64,000 nt of DNA, from assembly GCF_002305895.1 (NCBI RefSeq), contig NZ_CP022203.1, forward strand, positions 3,698,501-3,762,500, given 5' to 3'. A program made the position numbers and the translations under genes. Positions 43,776 to 53,091 of the stretch are shown here, in pieces (within the stretch, counting starts at the first letter, position 1; every line of letters starts with the position of its first letter). The notes under the pieces are model-generated. The model did no database searches, was not told the DNA's origin, and saw only the letters and a list, made by a program, of their open reading frames with translations. The stretch is from Corallococcus macrosporus DSM 14697. Lineage in GTDB: Bacteria > Myxococcota > Myxococcia > Myxococcales > Myxococcaceae.

Positions 43776-46460
43776 ATGCGCAGCTCGAAGTTGGGTTCCA
43801 CGAGGGTTTCGAAGTCGAAGCCCGCCGCGCCGCGTGAGCAGCCGAAGGCCACGGAGAAGCCGGCCGCCTCCACGACGTCACCCTCGCGGAGCACCTTCGA
43901 GCGCACGGCCACGGCGCCCCTGAACCTCACGGGCTTCGCCGCGCCCCAGCCCGCCGTGGCCCAGCAGGCGCGGGCCTTCCTGGGGCCGCAGGGCCAGGCC
44001 CTCCGCGGGCAATCGCTGGCGGCGGCGCGGCTGGCCCGGGAGCCGCTCACGCCGAGCGCCCAGACGGTGAGCACGGAGCCGCTCCTCGCCGAGGAGGGCG
44101 CGGCGGATGCGCCCCCGGCGGACGCGGCGGAAGCCCAGGCTCGCGCGGAGGAGGCGCGCGCGGCGGTGGGGCGCAACCCCGACACGGTGGCCCAGGACGC
44201 GGACGCCGCGCTGCAGGCCATGCGGGAGGCGAACGACCTGGCGCTGGCGGAGAACCAGCCGCCGCCGTATCCCCACGCGGAGAACGTCCAGGACGCCGCC
44301 GCCGCGGCCCGTCTGGATGCCCAGCAGCAGACGGAGTTGTTCGGGGCTCCGCTGGCGCTGTCCCAGGCGCAGCAGGTCGCCGCGGACGTGGCCACGCTCG
44401 GCGCCGCGCGGGACCCGGCCGCCGCCGCCGTGGAGCTGGAGCGGATGCTGGCCACGGCGTCGCCGGAATACCGCGAGGCCCTGCTGTCGCAGCCCGACGT
44501 GCAGCGGATGCTGGAGGGCTTCGCGGCGTATGAGCCCTCCTATGAACAGGCTGAAGCGTACCGGGCGGGGATGGAGAGCCTGGTCCGCCTGGGCGACGCG
44601 CTGGGGGCGCAGTCGCGCCTGCTGACCGACCCGATCGCACGCGGCTACCCGAGCAACCCCATCAACCTCACGTTCCTGGACACGCTCCGGGCCGTCACCG
44701 GCGCGTCCCAGCCCATGGCGGACTCGTCCGGGCTGGGCTTCGCCATCTCCCTGGACGCTTCACTCACGGCCATCCAGGGGGACATGGTGGCCAGTGACGT
44801 GCGCGGCATCGCGATGCAGGGCCTGGTCGCCGCGGAGGGGGAGTTCGAGCAGGTGGCCGAAGAGGTCGCCGAGCTCCAGCAGCAGCTCGCGCTCTGGCTC
44901 CAGGACATGGGGCCGGCGATGACGGACGCGCAGCGGCAGGCGGCGCTCGACAGCTTCATGCAGCAGCACGCGGAGCTGTTCGCCCGGTTCGAGCAGTTGG
45001 GGGGCCTGCTGGCGGGCGCGGCGACCTCCATCGACGCGAACTTCATGCGCGCGGGCAATGACGCCTACGACAACCACGCCGAGCGCATCCTGCTCTCGTC
45101 GGAAGCGCTGGGGATGACCCGCGCGGGCAGCCAGTTCTTCCAGGACATGGTGGCCAGCGCGAACCCGGACCAGCCGGGGTTGATCGACCACGCGCTGACG
45201 CTCGCGGAGAACAGCCCGGACTTCGCCAGGGGCGCGGCCACGGTGTGGGTCCAGGCGCTCGGCAATCACGCCGCGGAGCTGATGGCGCGCGGGGACACCG
45301 CGTCCGCGCGGGTCCTCCTGGAGGGCCCCATTGGCAAGTACGCGGCGTTGTTCGGGCTAGACGAGTCGAAGTTCCAGCAGGTGCTCGGTGAGCTCGACAA
45401 GCTCCTCACGGCCGCACCCACCACCGGCCCCCAGGCGCAGGCCGCGTTCCAGGAGGGGCTCCAGAAGATTCAGGGCCTCATCGGCGACAGCCGGTTGCTC
45501 AGCGCCTTTGGCGGCGTCGCGCTCGGGTTGGCGACCTTCAGCTTCGCCCAGAGCATGGAGGTGCCCGAGGACCTGGGAGACGCGCTGAAGCTGGCCTCGG
45601 ACGCGGTGGGTATCGGGCCGGACATCGCCGCGGTGGCCGCGAAGATGATGGGCAACAGCTCCGCCGCGTCGTGGATCGACAACGTCGGCGGCAAGGTCCT
45701 CTCGCGCTTCGGCGTGGGCATCGACGTCGTGCGCTCCATCCACGCCTTCGCCAACGGCGACGCGGAGATGGGGGCCGCGCTCGGGCTCCAGGCGGTGGGC
45801 GGCGCGGTGATTGCGTTTGGTGGCCCCGTGGGCTGGGTGGTGGGCGGCGCCATCGTGATTGGCAGCGCCCTGTGGCAGGGCGCCATCGAAGGCGAGAGCG
45901 ACCGCCGCGAGGCGCGCGAGGAGTTCCTCATCAGCGCGGGCGTGCCGCCGGAGACGGCGAAGCGGCTAGCGGCGGCGCCGGACGGACGTCTGCAGCAACT
46001 GGCCGCCATGGGCCTGGACTACGAGCAGATCATGGCGCTGGCGGAGTCCAACTCGCCGCTGCTCGGCGATGACACGACGCCTGAACGCCTCACGGAGCTG
46101 AAGGAGATGGGCTTCACCGCGAGCCAGCTCGTGGAGCTCAGCCGGACGTCTCCCGACCTCTTCACGCAGGAGTCCGGCAACGGCTTCAACATGGAGCGCC
46201 TGCGCGACTTCATGCGCCAGACGGGCATGGATGCCGCGGCGCTGACGGACTTCCTGGGCACGCTGGCGGCGACGGTGCCGGAGAGTGGCGGCGGGGCGAC
46301 CTCGTTCTTCTTCCAGGTGTTCAACGCGCCTGGGAACGCGCCGCGCACCGAGGCGGAGTGGATCGCGCGGTTCCAGGAGGTCGCGGAACACTGGCGGGAC
46401 CGCGACCCGCAGAAAGCCGCGCTGTTCGACGCCGCCGTGGCGCACCTCCAGGCCCACTAG
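43776..46460 (+). CDS. Large Ala-rich protein with glycine-zipper-like hydrophobic segment
   Basis: The 894-aa protein has GAGGGGA before the ATG. The N-terminal 100 residues are basic and disordered (Ser/Pro/Lys-rich), with no Sec signal. Residues about 100-620 are helical and Ala/Glu/Gln-rich. A hydrophobic Gly-rich stretch follows near 700-740 (LQAVGGAVIAFGGPVGWVVGGAIVIG). The tail has two short helical repeats (GVPPETAKRLAAAPDGRLQQLAAMG / MGFTASQLVELSRTSPDLF pieces). This architecture resembles non-Sec secreted effectors or translocators, but I recognise no family. It is followed 150 bases later by a coiled-coil protein gene. Confidence 0.75.
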   Translation: MRSSKLGSTRVSKSKPAAPREQPKATEKPAASTTSPSRSTFERTATAPLNLTGFAAPQPAVAQQARAFLGPQGQALRGQSLAAARLAREPLTPSAQTVSTEPLLAEEGAADAPPADAAEAQARAEEARAAVGRNPDTVAQDADAALQAMREANDLALAENQPPPYPHAENVQDAAAAARLDAQQQTELFGAPLALSQAQQVAADVATLGAARDPAAAAVELERMLATASPEYREALLSQPDVQRMLEGFAAYEPSYEQAEAYRAGMESLVRLGDALGAQSRLLTDPIARGYPSNPINLTFLDTLRAVTGASQPMADSSGLGFAISLDASLTAIQGDMVASDVRGIAMQGLVAAEGEFEQVAEEVAELQQQLALWLQDMGPAMTDAQRQAALDSFMQQHAELFARFEQLGGLLAGAATSIDANFMRAGNDAYDNHAERILLSSEALGMTRAGSQFFQDMVASANPDQPGLIDHALTLAENSPDFARGAATVWVQALGNHAAELMARGDTASARVLLEGPIGKYAALFGLDESKFQQVLGELDKLLTAAPTTGPQAQAAFQEGLQKIQGLIGDSRLLSAFGGVALGLATFSFAQSMEVPEDLGDALKLASDAVGIGPDIAAVAAKMMGNSSAASWIDNVGGKVLSRFGVGIDVVRSIHAFANGDAEMGAALGLQAVGGAVIAFGGPVGWVVGGAIVIGSALWQGAIEGESDRREAREEFLISAGVPPETAKRLAAAPDGRLQQLAAMGLDYEQIMALAESNSPLLGDDTTPERLTELKEMGFTASQLVELSRTSPDLFTQESGNGFNMERLRDFMRQTGMDAAALTDFLGTLAATVPESGGGATSFFFQVFNAPGNAPRTEAEWIARFQEVAEHWRDRDPQKAALFDAAVAHLQAH

Positions 46461-46610
46461 CCGCTGGGAGCGCTCCGTCCTTCGCTGGCCCGGGGAGCCG
46501 GACGCCCGGGCCTTGTCCGTCGCACTGTGTGCGTCCGTGGGGGTGAGCCCTCATGCATGACGTCAGCACAGCGCCGCGCCCGGAAGGCCGCGCGGAAGGA
46601 GACACGCGTC

Positions 46611-47192
46611 ATGACGGAGCAAGAGGCCTATGTGAAGCAGATGGATGCGGAGAAGCAGCGGCTCGACGCCCGGATCGCCGAGACGGAGGCCCAGGCGGAC
46701 GTCCGCCAGGCCAGCGACGAGCTCAAGGACATGTCCGCGATTCGCCGCGTCTTCGACACGTTCCGTTCCAAGCTGGACGCGCTGAGCAAGCGGGAGACGC
46801 GGAACTTCGACCAGGGCAAGGCCGAGCTCCGGAAGTCCTACGATGACGCCAACCAGGCCGTCATCGAGATGGATGCGAAGATGGCGCTCGTCCGTGCCGG
46901 CTACGAGCGCAAGCGAGAGGCGGAGCTTCGAGCGCTCGGCGCGCAGGTGGATGGCTGGGATGCGTCCATCTCCCAGTCCCGCGCCGAGGACTCACGGCTC
47001 ACGCGGCAGGAGCTCCAATTCGTCCGCCGCTCGCTCAATGATACGGAGGCCGCCCTCCGCCGGCTGATGAGCAGCCACGGCGCGGACTGGTCCAAGCTGA
47101 AGAAGGACTACGAGGACTCGTGGCGCGAGCTGCGGGAGCGCTCCGAGAAGATTCGCGCGGGCGAGGAGGTACAGCCGTCCTCCCCCGCTTGA
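46611..47192 (+). CDS. Coiled-coil protein
   Basis: The 193-aa, highly charged protein is almost entirely predicted coiled coil (YVKQMDAEKQRLDARIAETE, LRKSYDDANQAVIEMDAKM, SLNDTEAALRRLMSSHGADW). It has no signal peptide or membrane segment. AAGGAG lies ten bases upstream of the chosen ATG; the in-frame extension upstream looks non-native. It is downstream of the large Ala-rich protein on the same strand and may be its partner or chaperone, which is only an inference. Confidence 0.7.
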   Translation: MTEQEAYVKQMDAEKQRLDARIAETEAQADVRQASDELKDMSAIRRVFDTFRSKLDALSKRETRNFDQGKAELRKSYDDANQAVIEMDAKMALVRAGYERKREAELRALGAQVDGWDASISQSRAEDSRLTRQELQFVRRSLNDTEAALRRLMSSHGADWSKLKKDYEDSWRELRERSEKIRAGEEVQPSSPA

Positions 47193-47199
47193 GCCTCTC

Positions 47200-47239
47200 G
47201 CACGAGGACCGGGCCCGCATGGAAGGTCCGGCCTCGTGC
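47200..47239. terminator. Hairpin terminator
   Basis: GCACGAGG(A)CCGG pairs with CCGGCCTCGTGC (12 bp with one bulged A, 15-base loop), just after the coiled-coil gene stop and before the convergent J-domain gene. Confidence 0.55.
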
Positions 47240-47356
47240 CCGTGCCGCGCGGATTTCGTGCTCGGCTTGTTCGTGTTGGGGCCGGGGATGCCGTCAATAG
47301 GGCCCGTGTCGCCGAAGCTCCGGCCCACCGTCTGGACGCGCGTCCAATGGGCCTGT

Positions 47357-48634
47357 CTATGAAGTTCTCCTGCGCACGTACTCCCAGGCCTCGATGATCC
47401 GGCGCGTCTCCTCCTGCGCCAGGGCCTGAAGTTTGGGGCCGAGCTGCGCGACCTTGTCCGGATGGTACTGGGCCACCAGCGCCAGATAGGCCCTGCGGGC
47501 CTCCGCGAGCGGCGCCCCGGGCGTGATGCCCAGCACCTCCCACGCGGACGCTACCGGCGCCGGTTCGGGCGCGCGCGGTGCTTCAGCGCGAGGCTCCGGC
47601 TCAGGCTCCGGCTCCACGTCCGGAGGTTCGTCTGCGTCCGCGTTCGAGTCGTTCTCGTCTCCCTCGTCCGATTCGGCGCCTTCCTCCGCGTCGTCGTCCG
47701 CACGGACGTCTTCGTCGCCCGCGTCGTCGTCTTCGTCCTCGGGCTCGGCGGAGGGAGGCGTGGGCACTTCGAAGCCCACGCCGCAGGTGGCGCACAACAA
47801 CCGCTCCTGGCGCTCGCCCGAGTCGGAGGGAACGACCCGCGTGTCGAAGCAATCGCCACACACGATGTTGCGGCATGACTCGCAGCGCGTGGCGGAGGGC
47901 GCGTCCTCCAGGTCCTGGCCGCACCGGGGACAGTCGTCAGGCAGCGGGGCCTCTTCACCGCAGCGCACGCAATGGGCCCACGCGCGGTCCAGGCGGCGCT
48001 CGCACTCCGTGCACTCCAGGTGGCCGCCGCTCGCGGGGTCCCAGTGCTTCGCCTCCCCGCACCACGGGCAGTAAGGCATCAGCCACGCCAGCTTCCCGGT
48101 GCAGTCCTCCGCGTCGCAGTCGAACTCGAGCCGGTAACCCAGGGCCTGCGGCTCTGGCGTATTGGCCTCGTCGAATGACTCGCCGCACGCCCAGCAGTGA
48201 TTGAAGCGCGGGTGGGAGGGCGCCTCGCACGCGACGCAGACGGGGTTGCCGTGCTCGGCCTTCCATTCCACCTCGTCACCGCAGCCAGGACAGAAGCCCA
48301 TGGCCTGCGTGACGCCCGGGTGCTGGCAGGTCGCCCGCTCCGCCCGAGCGGCCCGCTCGCGCTGGCCCGGCGGAGCGGGGAAGGGGGGCTTGATGCCTCG
48401 CTCCGTCAGGTGCTCCCACCAGCAGGCGCGGCAGACGCGGCCTCGGGCCTTGCGGTGCGCCTGCCCGGGGACCACCGGGCGCTGGCGGAAGTCACCGGCC
48501 GCCAGGACCTGCGTGCCCAGGCACACCTGGCAGACCGTGTCGCCGCAGACCTCACAGCTCCCCGCGAGACGGCGGACGCCCAGGCCCAGGATGCCGGCGG
48601 TCAGCACCTCCCTGCAGCACGGGCAGGCTCGCAT
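47357..48634 (-). CDS. Zinc-ribbon-rich protein with C-terminal J-domain
   Basis: The 425-aa protein carries at least seven CxxC-type zinc ribbon or knuckle pairs in its first 290 residues (CPCC, CEVCGDTVCQVC, CPGCGDEVEW, CWACGESF, CPWCGEAKHW, CVRCGEE, CPRCGQ, CESCRNIVCGDC, CATCGVGF). An acidic linker of about 60 residues follows, then a C-terminal J-domain (WEVLGITPGAPLAEARRAYLALVAQYHPDK, HPD motif present). It should recruit a DnaK-type chaperone to whatever the zinc array binds. AGGAG sits just upstream of the ATG. Such an array joined to a C-terminal J-domain is unusual. Confidence 0.82.
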   Translation of the reverse strand: MRACPCCREVLTAGILGLGVRRLAGSCEVCGDTVCQVCLGTQVLAAGDFRQRPVVPGQAHRKARGRVCRACWWEHLTERGIKPPFPAPPGQRERAARAERATCQHPGVTQAMGFCPGCGDEVEWKAEHGNPVCVACEAPSHPRFNHCWACGESFDEANTPEPQALGYRLEFDCDAEDCTGKLAWLMPYCPWCGEAKHWDPASGGHLECTECERRLDRAWAHCVRCGEEAPLPDDCPRCGQDLEDAPSATRCESCRNIVCGDCFDTRVVPSDSGERQERLLCATCGVGFEVPTPPSAEPEDEDDDAGDEDVRADDDAEEGAESDEGDENDSNADADEPPDVEPEPEPEPRAEAPRAPEPAPVASAWEVLGITPGAPLAEARRAYLALVAQYHPDKVAQLGPKLQALAQEETRRIIEAWEYVRRRTS

Positions 48635-48727
48635 GGACTCCTCTCGTGGGAAGGCCGGGCCGGAGGGGCTCGGAGGTCGGGTGGGCCCCACGCATGCCCC
48701 ATTCAGCCTGCCAGGTCCAGCGCGCGC

Positions 48728-49594
48728 TCAGGGGGCGCCGCCCGCCCGAGGTCGTGGCTCGCAGCCGATGCGCCGGGGCCCCACGGCGAGGTCGTCCAGC
48801 CACCAGTCGGTGGGCACGGGGAGCCCCTGGTAGAGGAACACGCCGGCTTCCAGCACCGTGAAGTCGGTGACCTTCTCGCGCACCGGCCGCTGCTGGGTGG
48901 GCGGCTCGGAGAAGACGAACGTCTCGGGCCACTGGAGCTCGGTGCCGTCGAGCCAGACGCGCGGCTCCGCGGCCTCGGGCTGCGTGCCATTCGCGCCGTC
49001 GAAGAGCCACTCCAGACAGGCCCAGTCACCGAGCACGAGCGGCGTGTCCGACAACCGCACCCATTCCGGAAACCCTGGCGGCTCGGGCGGGTGCCAGATG
49101 GCCATGTACCGCTGCCGGTAGGTGGCGACCTCGTACCAGTCGAGCGTGTCCATGGCTCCGCCCGTCCGTCCGGGCCTGGGGTAGCGGGCATTGAAGAGGC
49201 CCGCGTGTGACATGGGGCGCGCGGGGGAGGTGTAGACGTAGACGCGGCCCCACAGCACCGGCCCGAAGCCGGCGGGCAGCTCGAAGCGCAGCGTCTTCTT
49301 CGGGCCACCCTGGCTCCCCTCCGTGCCACCGGCCAGCGCCCGGGCGTGCAGGGCGTACCGGCCCCGATAGGCCCGGGTGTCGTCCACACGCAGCGTGCCG
49401 CTGAACTCGTCGCGGTAGGGCGTCCAGCCGGCCGGGATGCGGCCCTCCTCGAAGTCCCAGCAGAGCGTCCCGGGGGGCTCGCAGCCGGGGGCGGGGCGCT
49501 CGCCGGCCTGCGTCGCGGGGCGTGGATGGGCGCAGGACACGCCCAGGAGGACCAGCATCAACGGGGGGACCCAGCTCCGGCGTCGGGCTCGCAT
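48728..49594 (-). CDS. Lipoprotein with concanavalin-like beta-sandwich
   Basis: The 288-aa protein has a lipoprotein leader (PLMLVLLGVSC, Cys21). The mature domain begins LCWDFEEGRIPAGWTPY and continues with strands typical of a jelly-roll or polysaccharide-lyase-like fold (RGRYALHARAL, VLWGRVYVYTS, WACLEWLFDGANG, WWLDDLAVG). Cip1- and alginate-lyase-like proteins share this pattern, but no catalytic residues can be assigned with confidence. It precedes the J-domain gene on the same strand. Confidence 0.7.
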   Translation of the reverse strand: MRARRRSWVPPLMLVLLGVSCAHPRPATQAGERPAPGCEPPGTLCWDFEEGRIPAGWTPYRDEFSGTLRVDDTRAYRGRYALHARALAGGTEGSQGGPKKTLRFELPAGFGPVLWGRVYVYTSPARPMSHAGLFNARYPRPGRTGGAMDTLDWYEVATYRQRYMAIWHPPEPPGFPEWVRLSDTPLVLGDWACLEWLFDGANGTQPEAAEPRVWLDGTELQWPETFVFSEPPTQQRPVREKVTDFTVLEAGVFLYQGLPVPTDWWLDDLAVGPRRIGCEPRPRAGGAP

Positions 49595-49763
49595 GTCACG
49601 GTCCAGTTCGGTGAACTCCAGGAAACTAGGCGCGAGGCGGGGTGGGGGACAAGCCGGGGAGATGTCGCTATCGAAGGCGCGTGGCCGCGCTTAATCCGGG
49701 CTATATCTCAGGGCTGGGCCGTCCCTTGGACGCACCCATGCCCTCTACACCAGGACGAACCTC

Positions 49764-50705
49764 GTGGCCGGAAGCAGCCTTCTCACCCTGATTGACGACA
49801 TCGCCAGCCTGCTGGACGACATCGCGGCGATGACGAAGGTCGCGACGCGGAAGACCGCGGGTGTGCTCGGTGATGACCTTGCCCTGAATGCCCAGCAGGT
49901 CTCTGGCGTGAAGGCCGACCGGGAGCTGCCCGTGGTCTGGGCCGTCGCCAAGGGCTCGATGGTCAACAAGGCGATCCTGGTTCCCGCCGCGCTGGCCATC
50001 AGCGCGCTGGCGCCCTGGGCCATCACTCCGCTGCTGATGCTGGGCGGCGCCTTTCTCTGCTTCGAGGGCTTCGAGAAGGTGGCCCACAAGTTCCTGCACG
50101 GCAAGGAGGAGCAGGCCGCGGAGCAGCAGGAGCGCATCAAGGCCGTCGCCGACCCCGAGGTCGACATGGTGGCCATGGAGAAGGACAAGATCAAAGGTGC
50201 CATCCGCACCGACTTCATCCTGTCCGCTGAAATCGTGGTCATCTCGCTCGGCACGCTCACCGCAGCGTCCTTCGGGATGCAGGTCGCCGTGCTGTCGGGC
50301 ATCGCCCTCTTGATGACCGTGGGCGTCTACGGCCTGGTGGCGGCCATCGTGAAGCTCGACGACGCGGGTCTCTACCTGATGAAGAAGGACGGGTTCAAAC
50401 AGCGCCTGGGCCGGGGCATCCTCGCCACGGCGCCGTACCTGATGAAGGGGCTGGCCATCGTGGGCACCGCCGCCATGTTCATGGTGGGCGGTGGCATCCT
50501 CACGCACGGCATCGCGCCCGTGCATCACTTCATCGAGCACACGGCCACCGCGGCGTCGGCGGTGCCGGGCGTCGGCGGGCTGCTGGGCGCGCTGGTGCCC
50601 TCGCTGCTGAACGCGGTGGCCGGCATCATCGCCGGCGGGCTCATCGTGTTGCTGGTGACGGGCGCGACCCGGGCCTTCCAGGCGGCGCGCCCCAAGCCGG
50701 GCTGA
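49764..50705 (+). CDS. DUF808-family inner-membrane protein (YedI-like)
   Basis: The 313-aa protein is read from a GTG. The diagnostic opening [39 protein letters not shown] and [28 protein letters not shown] identify DUF808. The middle carries several membrane helices and [17 protein letters not shown]. The molecular role of the family is unknown. It is a single gene ending at a strong hairpin. Confidence 0.9.
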   Translation: MAGSSLLTLIDDIASLLDDIAAMTKVATRKTAGVLGDDLALNAQQVSGVKADRELPVVWAVAKGSMVNKAILVPAALAISALAPWAITPLLMLGGAFLCFEGFEKVAHKFLHGKEEQAAEQQERIKAVADPEVDMVAMEKDKIKGAIRTDFILSAEIVVISLGTLTAASFGMQVAVLSGIALLMTVGVYGLVAAIVKLDDAGLYLMKKDGFKQRLGRGILATAPYLMKGLAIVGTAAMFMVGGGILTHGIAPVHHFIEHTATAASAVPGVGGLLGALVPSLLNAVAGIIAGGLIVLLVTGATRAFQAARPKPG

Positions 50706-50720
50706 GCGCCCAGCCTTCCC

Positions 50721-50748
50721 CGCGTGCCCGAGTCCTGTCGGGCACGCG
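50721..50748. terminator. Bidirectional hairpin terminator
   Basis: A perfect 11-bp stem CGCGTGCCCGA/TCGGGCACGCG with a GTCCTG loop lies between the convergent DUF808 and reductase genes. Confidence 0.65.
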
Positions 50749-50816
50749 GGAGCCTCCTCCGGCCGTCAGCTCCCCGCCGCTCGAAGGCGGGCGTGCGTTC
50801 GCCGCCGTGTCCGGGG

Positions 50817-51845
50817 TCAGGCCGCTTCGTCCACCCGGACCACGAGCTTGCCGAAGTTGCGGCCCTCCAGCAGCCCGATGAAGGCCTCCGGCGCGTTGTC
50901 GAGCCCGTTGACGATGTCCTCGCGGTAGCGGACGCGCCCCTCGCGAATCCACGCGCCCATCTCCCGGTAGAAGTCCGGAAGCTGGCTGTGGAACTCCGTC
51001 TGGATGAAGCCTCGCAGCGTCAGGCTCTTGGACAACACGTCGCGCATGACGATGGGCAGCCGGTCCGGGCCCTCGAAGGGGCCCGTGGCGTTGTACTGCG
51101 CGATGAGGCCGCAGACGGGGACGCGCGCGAACGGGTTGAGGCGAGGGAAGACCGCGTCCCAGACGGCGCCGCCCACGTTCTCGAAGTAGACGTCCACGCC
51201 CTTGGGGCAGGCCTCCTTCAGGCGCGCGGCGAAGTCGGGGGCGCGGTGGTCCACGACGGCGTCGAAGCCGAGCTCGTCGCGCACGTAGGCGCACTTGTCC
51301 GGGCCGCCAGCGATTCCCACCGCGCGAGCCCCCTTGAGCCTGGCGAGCTGTCCCACCGTCGCGCCCACCGGGCCGCTCGCGGCGGCGACGACGACGGTTT
51401 CACCGGGCTGGGGCCGCCCGATGGTGAAGAGTCCCGAGTAGGCGGTGAAGCCCGGCATGCCCAGCACGCCGAGCGCGGTGGAGACGGGGGCCGCCGACGG
51501 GTCGAGCTTGCGCAAGCCGTCACCCTTGGCCACCGCATGGGTCTGCCATCCCGAATAGGAGAGGACGACGTCGCCTTCCTTGTAGTCGGGGTGACGGGAG
51601 CGGATGACCTGGGCCACGGTGCCGCCGACCATCACCGCGCCCAGCTCCACGGGCGGGGCGTACGACCTGGCGGCGCTCATCCGGCCGCGCATGTACGGGT
51701 CCAGTGACAGGTACTGGACCCGCAGGAGGACCTGGCCCTCGCCGGGCTCCGGCACGTCCGCCTCCTCGACGCGGAGGTTCTCCCGGGTGGGACGGCCCTC
51801 GGGGCGGGATGCGAGCACGATGCGTCGGTTCTTCAAGGCACTCAA
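50817..51845 (-). CDS. NADP-dependent zinc-free MDR oxidoreductase (CurA/LTB4DH-like)
   Basis: The 342-aa protein starts at a TTG with GGAGGA five bases upstream. It has the N-terminal VLLRVQYLSLDPYMRGRM, the nucleotide-binding VVVAAASGPVGATVGQLARLKG, YFENVGGAVWDAVFPRL and the C-terminal GFIQTEF ... NAPEAFIGLLEGRNFGKLVV. These identify the leukotriene-B4-dehydrogenase/curcumin-reductase branch, which reduces alpha,beta-unsaturated ketones with NADPH. Zinc-ligand cysteines are absent, as expected. It is divergent from hflK. Confidence 0.92.
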   Translation of the reverse strand: MSALKNRRIVLASRPEGRPTRENLRVEEADVPEPGEGQVLLRVQYLSLDPYMRGRMSAARSYAPPVELGAVMVGGTVAQVIRSRHPDYKEGDVVLSYSGWQTHAVAKGDGLRKLDPSAAPVSTALGVLGMPGFTAYSGLFTIGRPQPGETVVVAAASGPVGATVGQLARLKGARAVGIAGGPDKCAYVRDELGFDAVVDHRAPDFAARLKEACPKGVDVYFENVGGAVWDAVFPRLNPFARVPVCGLIAQYNATGPFEGPDRLPIVMRDVLSKSLTLRGFIQTEFHSQLPDFYREMGAWIREGRVRYREDIVNGLDNAPEAFIGLLEGRNFGKLVVRVDEAA

Positions 51846-52020
51846 TGGATTCCTCCGCGAAAGGTGCGGCTTCCCTAATGACCGTGCGGTGGAGCGTCAA
51901 TCGAAGTGACCACCCGAGGTGGCGGCTGCCGGGCGCATGAGCGCTGCGCGCGGTGCCCGCCTCGCCGGAATCCGGCCAGGGCCCTTGCGCGAGGGCGCCG
52001 CATCGGGGGAAGACGGGTGG

Positions 52021-53091
52021 ATGGCTTGGAATCCTCGTGTCATGAACTCAGACCCTCGCGGACAGGATCCGTCCGACGTCCTGCGTGAACTCCAACGGCA
52101 GCTCGGGCCAGGCCTGGGCCGCCGCATCCTGTTCGCGGTGCTCGGCCTGTTCCTGCTGGTGGGGTTGATGACCAGCTACGCCCAGGTGGAGCCGGATGAA
52201 GTGGGCGTCATCCTCCGGCTGGGCCGCTTCGTTGGAACGGTGGAGCCGGGGCCGCACTTCCGGATGCCCTTCTGGGTGGACCGCATCGTGAAGGTCCCCG
52301 TGCAGCGCCAGCTCAAGGCGGAGTTCGGCTTCCGCACGGAGTCCTCGGGCCCGCGCTCCGGCTCCGCGTACGCGGCCCCGTCGTCGGACATGAAGCGTGA
52401 ATCGCTCATGCTCACCGGTGACCTGAACGTCGCGGTGGTGGAGTGGATCGTCCAGTACAAGATCAAGGACCCGTACCAGTACCTCTTCAAGGTGAAGAAC
52501 GTGGAGAGCATGCTCCGGGACATCTCGGAGGCCTCGATGCGGGCCGTCGTGGGAGACCACTCGGTGAACGAGGTCCTCACCACGGGCCGCCAGGCGGTGG
52601 CCACTCAGGCCAAGCTGCTGCTCCAGGACCTGGCGGACCGCTACGAGACGGGCGTGGACATCCAGCAGGTCGTCCTCCAGGACGTGAACCCACCGGACCC
52701 GGTGAAGCCGTCCTTCAACGAGGTGAACCAGGCCATCCAGGAGAAGGAGCGCGTCATCAACGAGGCCTATGCCGAGCTGAACCGCGTCATCCCCCGGGCG
52801 AAGGGCGAGGCCGAGGAGGCGCTGCGCGGCGCGGAGGGCTATGCCATCGAGCGCGTCAACCGCGCCAAGGGCGAGGCGGACCGCTTCGCCCGCGTCTACG
52901 AGGAGTACCGCAAGGCGCCGGACGTCACCCGCCGCCGCATGTACCTGGAGACCGTGAGCCAGGTGCTCCGGAGCGCCGGGCAGAAGGTCGTCCTGGATGA
53001 GTCCGTCAAGGGCCTGACGCCGTTGTTGAACATGCAGGCGACCGACCCCGCGGTGTCCGGGAGCGCGAGCCAGACGGAGGGCCGCCGATGA
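52021..53091 (+). CDS. hflK: HflK membrane protease modulator
   Basis: The 356-aa protein has one N-terminal membrane helix (ILFAVLGLFLLVGLM) then an SPFH/prohibitin domain (VEPDEVGVILRLGRFVGTVEPGPHFRMPFWVDRI). A coiled helix with ERVINEAYAELNRVIPRAKGEAEE follows. HflK forms a large periplasmic cage with HflC around FtsH and tunes its membrane proteolysis. The stop overlaps the hflC start by 4 bases (ATGA). ATG 52021 is preferred; ATG 52042 is an alternative. Confidence 0.93.
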   Translation: MAWNPRVMNSDPRGQDPSDVLRELQRQLGPGLGRRILFAVLGLFLLVGLMTSYAQVEPDEVGVILRLGRFVGTVEPGPHFRMPFWVDRIVKVPVQRQLKAEFGFRTESSGPRSGSAYAAPSSDMKRESLMLTGDLNVAVVEWIVQYKIKDPYQYLFKVKNVESMLRDISEASMRAVVGDHSVNEVLTTGRQAVATQAKLLLQDLADRYETGVDIQQVVLQDVNPPDPVKPSFNEVNQAIQEKERVINEAYAELNRVIPRAKGEAEEALRGAEGYAIERVNRAKGEADRFARVYEEYRKAPDVTRRRMYLETVSQVLRSAGQKVVLDESVKGLTPLLNMQATDPAVSGSASQTEGRR

